From: VFKU01 sp964620045
Lineage (GTDB): Bacteria > Hydrogenedentota > Hydrogenedentia > Hydrogenedentales > GCA-2746185
Direction: 5' to 3'
Length of the DNA: 64,000 nucleotides
NCBI GenBank assembly: GCA_964620045.1
Contig: CAZUJL010000016.1
Coordinates: 1 to 64,000 of the forward strand
Shown here: positions 16,656 through 24,008 of the stretch, one piece after another
How the letters are laid out: every line of letters begins with the position of its first letter
How positions within the stretch are numbered: the first letter of the stretch is position 1
Position numbers and translations under genes: made by a program
Notes under the pieces: generated by a model
Seen by the model: only the letters and a program-made list of their open reading frames with translations
Databases searched by the model: none
What the model was told of the DNA's origin: nothing

Positions 16656-17813
16656 ATGGATCTGCGCGCGCTTCGCAGCAAACCTTCGCGTTATGTGATC
16701 GGGCTGATGTCCGGCACGTCGTGCGACGGGATTACTGCGTCGCTTGTGCGCATCAAAGGCACCGGCACCAGCATCGCGATCAAATTGCTCGCGTTTGAGA
16801 ATTACGACTACGACGCCGAGATGCGCACGCGTTTGCTCGCGCCGCGCATGGACGCGCGCGAGGTCTGCGCGCTGAATTTCGAACTCGGCAAGCGCTTTGC
16901 CGATGCGGCCGCCGCGATGCAATACAAGGCGAGCCTGGAACCGGCCGACATTGATTTCGTCGCCAGCTCGGGCCACACGCTCGCGCATCTGCCGCCGCGC
17001 CGCAGCGAGCAGATCGGTACGCTACAAATTGGCGAGCCAGCCGTGATTGCCGAGCGCTGCCGCGTGCCGGTGGTCTCTGACTTCCGCACGCGCGATATGG
17101 CGGCCGGCGGGCAGGGCGCGCCGCTGGTGCCGTATGCGGACTGGGTGTTGTTCCACCGCTCAAGCCACACGGTGCTGCTGCTCAACATCGGCGGCATCGC
17201 GAACATCACCGTCGTGCCGCCGCGCTTTGAAGAAGTGATGGCCTTCGACACAGGCCCCGGCAACATGGCGATTGACGGCGCGATGCGCCTGCTTACCTCC
17301 AACCGCGAGAACATGGATCGCGACGGCGCGTTGGCGGGCAAGGGCGTCGTGATCGACGAGTTCCTCGACTATTTGCTCGGTCACCCGTACTTCAATGAAG
17401 CACCGCCGAAGAGCACCGGCCGCGAGGACTTCGGCCCGGAAGTGTATTTGCGCGATGCGATCGCCAGCCGCCGCGATCGTTCGCCGGAAGACATTATGGC
17501 GACCGTGACGACGGCGGTGGCATACAGCATCGTGCGCGCGTTCAACCGTTTCGTGAAGCCGAACTTCGACGTGTCGCGCTTTATCATCAGCGGCGGCGGC
17601 GCGCATAATCAGACGCTCGTGAAGCGCATCAAGGCTGGCTTGCCCGGCCTGACCGTGCGCCTCACCGACGGTTATGGCATTCCCGTCGATGCGCGCGAAG
17701 CGGTAGCCTTCGCCATTCTCGGCAACGAAACCATCTGCGGCACACCCTCCAACGTGCCCCAGGCCACCGGCGCGAGCCATCCCTGTGTGCTGGGGAAGAT
17801 CACGCCTCCGTAA
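16656..17813 (+). CDS. anmK: Anhydro-N-acetylmuramic acid kinase
   Basis: 385-residue cytoplasmic kinase that opens the 1,6-anhydro ring of anhydro-MurNAc while phosphorylating O6, giving MurNAc-6-phosphate, the MurQ substrate. Family motifs are all present: GLMSGTSCDGI (about 16-26), FVASSGHTLAHLP, DFRTRDMAAGGQGAPLVPYAD with the catalytic Asp, NIGGIANIT, FDTGPGNMAID, STGREDFGP and FIISGGGAHN. Length is normal. The ATG follows the spoIID stop with no gap. Its neighbours supply both the anhydro product (SpoIID) and the next enzyme (MurQ half of the fusion). Confidence 0.97.
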   Translation: MDLRALRSKPSRYVIGLMSGTSCDGITASLVRIKGTGTSIAIKLLAFENYDYDAEMRTRLLAPRMDAREVCALNFELGKRFADAAAAMQYKASLEPADIDFVASSGHTLAHLPPRRSEQIGTLQIGEPAVIAERCRVPVVSDFRTRDMAAGGQGAPLVPYADWVLFHRSSHTVLLLNIGGIANITVVPPRFEEVMAFDTGPGNMAIDGAMRLLTSNRENMDRDGALAGKGVVIDEFLDYLLGHPYFNEAPPKSTGREDFGPEVYLRDAIASRRDRSPEDIMATVTTAVAYSIVRAFNRFVKPNFDVSRFIISGGGAHNQTLVKRIKAGLPGLTVRLTDGYGIPVDAREAVAFAILGNETICGTPSNVPQATGASHPCVLGKITPP

Positions 17814-17818
17814 CGAGT

Positions 17819-17828
17819 GGGGGGGGGG
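17819..17828 (+). repeat. Run of ten G residues upstream of a lipoprotein gene
   Basis: Ten consecutive G residues end 8 nt before the ATG at 17837. The tract serves as, or replaces, the ribosome site, and its length could change by slippage. Confidence 0.7.
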
Positions 17829-17836
17829 TGATTAAC

Positions 17837-18331
17837 ATGCGCATCCCTAGTTCGCTGGCCTTGCTCGCTGGAATCGCCCTCGTAATTTCAGTGGCTGCGG
17901 GATGTCAGCACGCCGAAGCCCCGACGAAGCCCGGAATCGCGCTAGAAGTGAAACCACTCAAGGACGGCGGCTCTTACGTGCTCGATTTGCGATTGGTGTC
18001 GCACTTGGACAAACCGGTTGAGGTTTGGGAATGGCGCCTGCCGTGGGGTAATTGGAACAGCATGAGGCTCAGTGCGGCGGTTTACGAAAACGGTGTCGGT
18101 ACCGAGGTGCTAGACCATCCGGGGCCGATCGACGATCCGGGGGAAGGAAACGTGACGATCAAACCGGGCGAGGAACTGACCGGTCGCGTCGGGCTCAGCC
18201 ATCACTTTCCGGATCTAGACCGGATTATTAAGAATCACGACGTGCTCGTGAATTGGAGTTACCAACTGACGTCTGTGGACGGTGAATTGTTGGTACAACA
18301 GCACGGTTCGATAGTTCTGTCGAAAGAGTAA
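17837..18331 (+). CDS. Lipoprotein of unknown function
   Basis: 164-residue predicted lipoprotein: MRIPSSLALLAGIALVISV followed by the lipobox AAGC. The mature part looks like a single beta-sandwich domain (VLDLRLVSHLDKPVEVWEWRLPWGNW, then VTIKPGEELTGRVGL), reminiscent in shape of intracellular proteinase inhibitor or BsuPI-like folds, but not assigned. The start is the ATG at 17837; a GTG at 17828 lies within the poly-G end. It follows anmK by 23 nt and could be the last gene of the salvage operon. Confidence 0.7.
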   Translation: MRIPSSLALLAGIALVISVAAGCQHAEAPTKPGIALEVKPLKDGGSYVLDLRLVSHLDKPVEVWEWRLPWGNWNSMRLSAAVYENGVGTEVLDHPGPIDDPGEGNVTIKPGEELTGRVGLSHHFPDLDRIIKNHDVLVNWSYQLTSVDGELLVQQHGSIVLSKE

Positions 18332-18423
18332 ATCCACACCGCTAAGATCGCACAAATGTTCTTCGACAGTGTGCATAGCGCTATCCTTACTCGGGCGACA
18401 CCCACCGATTTTGGATTTGCGAT

Positions 18424-19821
18424 ATGAAAACCCGTGATCTCATTGAGCTTGGTATTCCGCGCGGCGACGCTGTCGACGCGGCGCGGGCGGCGTGCATCAA
18501 GGCGGCACAGGGCGGCATGAAGAAACGCGTGCTGGCCGATTTCGTCGCCAGCGTTGCTGCGCATCCGGACCGCTACACCGACGACGCAATTTTTGGCGAC
18601 GTCGCACGCATGATCATCGCGCACCGCGACTCGCTGGGCAGTTATTCGCCCCGCGAGAGTGGCGCGCCGTATCACCAGTGGGGCCGCGACTTGGACGAGA
18701 AGTCTGTGCAGCAGATGCACAACGCGTGCGAGTTGCCGGTGGCCGTGCAGGGCGCGTTGATGCCCGACGCGCATGTGGGCTACGGCCTGCCGATTGGCGG
18801 CGTGCTGGCCACGCAGAACGCGGTCATTCCGTACGCGGTCGGCGTGGACATCGCGTGCCGCGTGAAGCTGACGGTGTTGGACCTGCCGATCGAGTCGCTC
18901 GATCGCCGCGCGGATATTTTGCGCGACGCGATCGAGAGCGAGACGCGCTTCGGCGTGGGCGGTTCGTTCAAGCACAAGCGCACGCACGACGTGCTCGATG
19001 CGGACTGGAACGTGTCGCCGATTACGCGCCGCAATCGGGATAAGGCCTGGGCGCAGCTCGGCACGAGCGGCAGCGGCAACCACTTCGTCGAGTTCGGCGT
19101 GTTCAGTGTTGAGCACGATGTGCTCGGCCTTGCGCCGGGGCGTTATGTCGGGCTGTTGAGCCACAGCGGCAGTCGCGGCACGGGCGCGGCCGTGTGCGAC
19201 CACTACAGCAAACTGGCGATGGACGCGCACCGCGACCTGCCGAAGGAGCTAGTCCATCTGGCGTGGCTGGATTTGGATACCAACGCCGGCCGCGAGTACT
19301 GGGACGCGATGGAGTTGATGGGGCGCTACGCGGCGGCGAACCACGAGCTGATTCACAAGCACATTCGGAAAAAGCTCGGCGCGGAGTTGCTGCTCGACGT
19401 GGAGAACCATCACAACTTCGCGTGGAAAGAGCGGCATCACGGCCGCGAGGTCGTCGTGCACCGCAAAGGCGCGACGCCCGCGGGCGCGGGTGTGCTCGGC
19501 GTGATTCCTGGCAGCATGGCGAGCCCCGGGTTCGTCGTGCGCGGACGGGGCAATCCGTTGTCGTTGAACAGCGCGGCGCACGGCGCGGGCCGCGTGATGA
19601 GCCGCACGCAGGCGCGCAACACGTTCACGTGGAAGATGGCGAAGGAGTGGCTCGACCGCGAAGGCGTCACGCTGATGTCGGCGGGGCTGGACGAAGTGCC
19701 GATGGTCTACAAGAACATCCACGACGTCATGGCCGCGCAGAACGACTTGGTCGAAGTGCTCGCGCAGTTCGACCCGAAGCTGGTGAAAATGGCGCCGGCC
19801 GGAGAGCGGCCGGAGGATTGA
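18424..19821 (+). CDS. rtcB: RtcB family RNA ligase
   Basis: 465-residue 3'-phosphate RNA ligase that joins 2',3'-cyclic phosphate or 3'-phosphate to 5'-OH RNA ends, using GTP and manganese. Clear motifs: MPDAHVGYGLPIGGV, GVDIACRVKLTV (metal-binding Asp-x-x-Cys), LGTSGSGNHFVEFG, SHSGSRGTG and the guanylated histidine in NSAAHGAGR (His386). Length is in the normal range. No archease or RtcA gene is adjacent; it stands apart from the upstream lipoprotein by 92 nt and its stop is 6 nt from the convergent caspase-like gene. Confidence 0.95.
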   Translation: MKTRDLIELGIPRGDAVDAARAACIKAAQGGMKKRVLADFVASVAAHPDRYTDDAIFGDVARMIIAHRDSLGSYSPRESGAPYHQWGRDLDEKSVQQMHNACELPVAVQGALMPDAHVGYGLPIGGVLATQNAVIPYAVGVDIACRVKLTVLDLPIESLDRRADILRDAIESETRFGVGGSFKHKRTHDVLDADWNVSPITRRNRDKAWAQLGTSGSGNHFVEFGVFSVEHDVLGLAPGRYVGLLSHSGSRGTGAAVCDHYSKLAMDAHRDLPKELVHLAWLDLDTNAGREYWDAMELMGRYAAANHELIHKHIRKKLGAELLLDVENHHNFAWKERHHGREVVVHRKGATPAGAGVLGVIPGSMASPGFVVRGRGNPLSLNSAAHGAGRVMSRTQARNTFTWKMAKEWLDREGVTLMSAGLDEVPMVYKNIHDVMAAQNDLVEVLAQFDPKLVKMAPAGERPED

Positions 19822-19827
19822 TTTACG

Positions 19828-20748
19828 CTATTCTGTCCAATCGTGGCTAATCTGCATGACATGTTCATAACTCGGGCATGGTAGGCGGTGGTTTTCTGGG
19901 TAAAGGTCATGCATGAAGAATTTGTTTCTCGCTTTTTCAAATTCGCGACGCCTGTCATTGATGCTTTGAAACTTGTCGCGCAGTTCTTCAGCGAAAATAG
20001 ACGCATCAATACGATTTAAACCCTTTTCTACTCTCGCCCGGTTTACAAGCTGCTTGATTCTTTTTGTAAGCCCAGAGCCTTCGCAGAGACTATTAAAGTA
20101 GTAGTTAAAACCAAGTATAAATAGGTGCTCTGATGTCCAAATATTCACAGTTCGTGCTTTATCTGGGATGGCGTTTCGAAGTGCTTGAAGTGCATCATTC
20201 CAATTCGATCTTTGCAGCAACGAGTTGTAAAAAGCACGATTCCCTGATAGCACCTCAGCAGCAGTTAGTTCTTGTGTAGGCCCAAGGATTGCCCAAAATG
20301 GCGATCTTTCGGCATCTACCATCATTTTCCCCAAGTATGCTCCATGACACGCCGCTACAGCGATAAAAAGACTGTTCTGGCTCAGGATGTTGATTCGACT
20401 GAGGGCGGGAAAAAGCTCTTCGTAAGTCACTCGTTCGCCAGAGGACAATACGAGCGCTTCTCGATTGCCATGCGTTTCGAAATGAATTAATGGAATCGCA
20501 CCGGTTGTCCGCAATACTTGATAGATTCGTTCCAGGCAAGCAAAAAGATCGGATTTCGATATTATCGAAACATACTCAATGTTGAATCCAGGGTCGCTGA
20601 TATTTTGATAAGTCAAAACATCATCAAAAAGCTCTTTGGCAGTTGGTAGCTCGCCTGGCGGTATCGAGTCGACTACCCATATTGTTTTGAAGCCGCCCCT
20701 GGACGTAATTGCCAATCCAGCAGTGTCAGAGTAGCGATATTCACTCAA
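19828..20748 (-). CDS. Caspase/CHAT-like protease domain protein
   Basis: About 306 residues, AT-richer than its neighbours. A His-Cys dyad in the caspase-fold order is visible: PLIHFETHGN (His93) after a hydrophobic strand, and LFIAVAACHGAYLGK (Cys134) after the next, as in CHAT and related clan CD peptidases. The N-terminus has the strand KTIWVVDSIP, consistent with the first strand of that fold. The C-terminal third is helical and charged. There is no ATG near the expected start. A TTG at 20748, 12 nt after an AAGGA, is the best start, 27 nt downstream of the preceding gene. No signal peptide. Such proteases act as effectors or processing enzymes in several immune and cell-death systems, but no obvious partner lies next to it here. 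Confidence 0.7.
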   Translation of the reverse strand: MSEYRYSDTAGLAITSRGGFKTIWVVDSIPPGELPTAKELFDDVLTYQNISDPGFNIEYVSIISKSDLFACLERIYQVLRTTGAIPLIHFETHGNREALVLSSGERVTYEELFPALSRINILSQNSLFIAVAACHGAYLGKMMVDAERSPFWAILGPTQELTAAEVLSGNRAFYNSLLQRSNWNDALQALRNAIPDKARTVNIWTSEHLFILGFNYYFNSLCEGSGLTKRIKQLVNRARVEKGLNRIDASIFAEELRDKFQSINDRRREFEKARNKFFMHDLYPENHRLPCPSYEHVMQISHDWTE

Positions 20749-20774
20749 GAGAGAGCCATTTCCTTGTCCCGTGA

Positions 20775-22991
20775 TTACGGCGCGGGCAACACCGTGATGT
20801 CGATGGGTTCGGTGTCGATTTTGTAGTTGAGCCGATCGCGCTGGTCCACACTCGTCCGATTGATGAGCGCGATGCCTTCCCAGTGCCAAGGGCCGATCGT
20901 GAGGGTGCCTGCACGCGTTGGTGTGAGAAGTTTTCGGTTTTCGGAAACGTCGTACTTGAGTGCGCCGTGTTGCCCGTCGAACTGAATCGCTTCCAGGTCT
21001 TTCGAATCGAAGCCTTCTGTCGTCGGAAGCGTGATCAGTGAGCCTCTATAGGGACCAGACGTTATACGTCTGTCGTGGATGCGCCAGAGTTGCATCCAGA
21101 ACGTCACCGGCTCGCCGACTTTGACGATTTTCTTGTCGACACCCGCGCGGACGAAGATATAGTCCTCCGGTTCCGGCGAGCCCGTGGGGTCGAGCGTTTC
21201 GCTGTAATTCAGATCAGAAAGGAAGTGCCCTTTTTCGTCTGTGAACCGCAAGGTAAGCGCCCACGCGCCCACGCCCGTGGTGGCCTTGCAGAGCACGGAC
21301 GTCTCGCCTTTGGGCAGCGTGACCGTGACGATGTCGCGGTCGAGGATGCACCACGATTCCTTGTTGAAATCGACCACGAGTTTTCCGCCGACCCAGACCT
21401 TGCCCGAGTCGTTCGACCCGAAGCGGAGTTGCACGGTCTGTTCAACGGGCGAGTAGACGTAGGTCAGCGCGTAAGCCGTGACTTGCTCGCCGGGCGTATA
21501 CAAGCCTTTGAAATCGATGCCAAGGCCGCCGGGCACGACCCAGTACGGCTCCCATTTCACCGTCTTGCCGTTCCTGCCATCGTATTCGGCCGTCAGGTCG
21601 ATTTCCTGCTCCGGCGGGAACACGGTGTCGTGGCCTTTCAGGCCGTCAGCGCTCGCGAAGGGCCCGATGATCTGCCACGCGCGGACAGGGTTGAGTTCGT
21701 CGGCGAGGTTGCGTTCGATGCCGGAGTAATAATCCAGGCCGACGCGCCAACTTCTCGTGATCTCCTCGTCGGAGATTGGCGACGTGGTCAATTCGAGCGA
21801 CGGAAGCCCTTGCGGGAACATGAACCGCACTACGCCGGAGACGCCTGTGTCCTTCGTGAAATCGATCGGTGTGAGTGCGCGCACCTGTTGCGCGAGCGTG
21901 ATGAGCGGCGCATTGGTCACGATTTCCTTTTTGCGCAGGACTTCCGTGCACATCGTGAAGTCGGTTTTGCCGGTGTACGTATCGAGCCCGCGCCCGAGAA
22001 GTTGCTCGCCGAAACGGTCCACGTAGATCCAGTTGTAACGCCGCGAGATCATCAGCGAGCCGGCCCAGTTTTCGCGCAGTTCCTGGCGCGTTTGGCTCGT
22101 GTCGTGGTTGGGTTGGATGTCGTAGCCCATCGGCCACACTCCCGCAGCCAGCGTGCACCGCGCCTGCCAATAGTCCAGCGCCTTTGTGCTCAATTGGCCG
22201 CGAAAAAGCCGGTTTACCGCGCCACCGTATGCGAGCACGCGGCCGAGATTTGGCGCGAAATAGGTGTTTTCCATGCAGAAATGCACGCCGCCGGGAGCGT
22301 CGCGGCGCGCGGCTTCTTCGATCCACGCGGACTGGATGTGCGCGCCGAGGGTGAAACCGCCTTCGGGTAGCACGAGGAACTCCATGTTCGGGAATTCGTC
22401 GTACATCACCTTCATGATGCCGGTCGCGCGCTCACGGATTTTCTGAATGAGGTCCGCGCGCGTGTAGTTCTTATAGTCGTAGCCGATCCAGTCGAAGGCG
22501 TACTGCTGGCCGATGTATTCGATGTCCAGCGCGACGCCTTTGCAGCCGGTGTCGCGCGCGAAGATGGCGAATTTCTGGAAGTGATTGTTGATGTCGGGCC
22601 AGGCGGCATCGTCGAACCAGTCGAAGGGCTTTGCGAACGCGACCTTCAGGAAATTCACCATGCCGAGCTTTGCGCTCACTTCATTCGCTTCGCGCACTTT
22701 TTGGAAGGTGCCGTCCGCGGCGCCGATGGTGGTCGGGTCGCCGTCCAGCGCCCAGACGTCGTTCGATCGCTCCGGCACGCTTTCAATAAAAAATCCGTCC
22801 GCGCCGATCGCCTTCCATGCTTCGGCGTCGGCGATGATCCGGTCTGGTGTGACGGAGAAGACGAGCGATTTCGGCAGGGGTAGGGCAGGATCGTGGCCGA
22901 ACGCCAAGGGCTCGCTCGTTTGCGCGGCGACGAGCGCCTGCAGGCTCAGGCTGAGCGCGAATGCGACGAAGACACGCGGGAGCGTGATCAT
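20775..22991 (-). CDS. Large secreted protein, possible TIM-barrel glycosidase-like
   Basis: 738-residue exported protein; MITLPRVFVAFALSLSLQALVAAQ is a good signal peptide with an AxA site. The ATG at 22991 lies 5 nt beyond the crotonase stop, so the two are one unit. Residues about 40-340 have the look of a (beta/alpha)8 barrel (DGFFIESVPERSNDVWAL, CKGVALDIEYIGQQ, MEFLVLPEGGFTLG, YNWIYVDRFGEQLLG), with acidic residues at strand ends, but no glycosidase family was recognised. About 440-620 is a beta-sandwich (YVYSPVEQTVQLRFGSNDSGKVWVGGKLV) like carbohydrate-binding or PA14-type modules. The rest is a further beta-rich domain. Substrate unknown. Confidence 0.65.
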   Translation of the reverse strand: MITLPRVFVAFALSLSLQALVAAQTSEPLAFGHDPALPLPKSLVFSVTPDRIIADAEAWKAIGADGFFIESVPERSNDVWALDGDPTTIGAADGTFQKVREANEVSAKLGMVNFLKVAFAKPFDWFDDAAWPDINNHFQKFAIFARDTGCKGVALDIEYIGQQYAFDWIGYDYKNYTRADLIQKIRERATGIMKVMYDEFPNMEFLVLPEGGFTLGAHIQSAWIEEAARRDAPGGVHFCMENTYFAPNLGRVLAYGGAVNRLFRGQLSTKALDYWQARCTLAAGVWPMGYDIQPNHDTSQTRQELRENWAGSLMISRRYNWIYVDRFGEQLLGRGLDTYTGKTDFTMCTEVLRKKEIVTNAPLITLAQQVRALTPIDFTKDTGVSGVVRFMFPQGLPSLELTTSPISDEEITRSWRVGLDYYSGIERNLADELNPVRAWQIIGPFASADGLKGHDTVFPPEQEIDLTAEYDGRNGKTVKWEPYWVVPGGLGIDFKGLYTPGEQVTAYALTYVYSPVEQTVQLRFGSNDSGKVWVGGKLVVDFNKESWCILDRDIVTVTLPKGETSVLCKATTGVGAWALTLRFTDEKGHFLSDLNYSETLDPTGSPEPEDYIFVRAGVDKKIVKVGEPVTFWMQLWRIHDRRITSGPYRGSLITLPTTEGFDSKDLEAIQFDGQHGALKYDVSENRKLLTPTRAGTLTIGPWHWEGIALINRTSVDQRDRLNYKIDTEPIDITVLPAP

Positions 22992-22995
22992 GCGC

Positions 22996-23892
22996 TCAGG
23001 GTTGCGCGGGCTGTGCCGGTTGCGCCGCGTTGCCCTGATTGCTTTGCACATAGGCCTTCATCAGGCGTTGCGCGTCCTCGGAGCGCATCAGCGTCCAGAA
23101 CGACTGCTCTTCGAGTTTCAGCGCGTCGGTCAGCGGCATTTCCATGCTCTGGTGGATGACCTGCTTTGTAAGCGCCAGGCTTTGCCGCGGCAGCGATTCG
23201 AATTTGTGCCCGAGTTTCAGCGCCTCCGGCATCAATTGATCGGGCGGCACGGCTTTCATTACGAGGCCGTACTTTACGGCCGTCGCCGCGTCGGCTACCT
23301 GGCCCTGCATGATGAGTTCCTTCGCGCGCGCCTCGCCGATGAGCCGCGGCAGCCGCACCGTGCCGCCGGCGCCGGGCAGAATGCCGACGTTCACTTCCGG
23401 CAGGCCGATCGAGCCGGGGTCCGTCATGATGCGGAAGTCGCAGGCCAGCGCCAGTTCGAAGCCGCCGCCGTGTGCCTGGCCGTTGATGGCCGCGATGACG
23501 GGTTTTGGGCAAGCCTCAATTTCCAGGAACAGTTTGTGGGTATCGTGTAGTTCGCCGCCGGCGCCGATGCTGGCGTTGGCCGTCGCGGCGTCTGCTGTGG
23601 TGCTCAGTTCGCCGACGTCGTAGTGCTGGATGAAGTAGTTGTCGACCGCGCCGGTGAAAATGATCGCGCGGACCTGATCGTTTTTAGCGAACCATCCCAG
23701 CACCTCGCGCAGTTCCGCCACCATGCGCGCGTTCATCAGGTTCGTGGGCGGGTTGAAGAAGCGGATGACGCATACGCCGCCCTCCATGCCGAACTGGAGA
23801 AACCGTTTGCCTTCGATGTCGCGGTCGAACTGTGCCATCGCCGTGCTCCCCAGCGTGAGTGCAAGAATCGCCGCTGCCATGTGTTTACGCAT
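22996..23892 (-). CDS. Crotonase-family protein with a Sec signal peptide
   Basis: 298-residue enoyl-CoA hydratase/isomerase homologue. The core is orthodox: VIAAINGQAHGGGFELALACDFRI provides the oxyanion hole and Glu146, and GLPEVNVGILPGAGGTVRLPRLIG provides Glu166; their 20-residue spacing equals that of Glu144/Glu164 in rat mitochondrial hydratase. Unusually, the protein begins MRKHMAAAILALTLGSTAMAQ, a textbook signal peptide with an AMA-Q cleavage site. The ATG at 23892 has GGAGGG 8 nt upstream and a strong promoter, so the signal is truly encoded; the longer open frame upstream overlaps the divergent gene and is not used. A Pro/Ala/Gln tail ends the protein. CoA thioesters are not expected in the periplasm, so the substrate is unclear. 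Confidence 0.88.
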   Translation of the reverse strand: MRKHMAAAILALTLGSTAMAQFDRDIEGKRFLQFGMEGGVCVIRFFNPPTNLMNARMVAELREVLGWFAKNDQVRAIIFTGAVDNYFIQHYDVGELSTTADAATANASIGAGGELHDTHKLFLEIEACPKPVIAAINGQAHGGGFELALACDFRIMTDPGSIGLPEVNVGILPGAGGTVRLPRLIGEARAKELIMQGQVADAATAVKYGLVMKAVPPDQLMPEALKLGHKFESLPRQSLALTKQVIHQSMEMPLTDALKLEEQSFWTLMRSEDAQRLMKAYVQSNQGNAAQPAQPAQP

Positions 23893-23917
23893 GTCGCCGC
23901 CCTCCAGCCAAAAATTT

Positions 23918-23946
23918 ATCCTATAGTCCTGTTTGGGAACCGTCAA
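23918..23946 (-). promoter_or_regulatory. Promoter of the exported crotonase operon
   Basis: Minus-strand TTGACG (23946-23941), 17-nt spacer, TAGGAT (23923-23918). It lies 26 nt before the ATG at 23892 and is arranged back to back with the promoter at 23956-23984. Confidence 0.6.
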
Positions 23947-23955
23947 GCATCCGTA

Positions 23956-23984
23956 TTGTTCACGCGTATGCGTGGGCGTACACT
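23956..23984 (+). promoter_or_regulatory. Promoter of the PDZ-hydrolase gene
   Basis: TTGTTC (23956-23961), 17-nt spacer, TACACT (23979-23984). The predicted start near 23991 gives a short leader that carries the GGGGAG ribosome site before the ATG at 24009. Confidence 0.5.
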
Positions 23985-24008
23985 GATGAAAAATCGGGGA
24001 GATGTACC

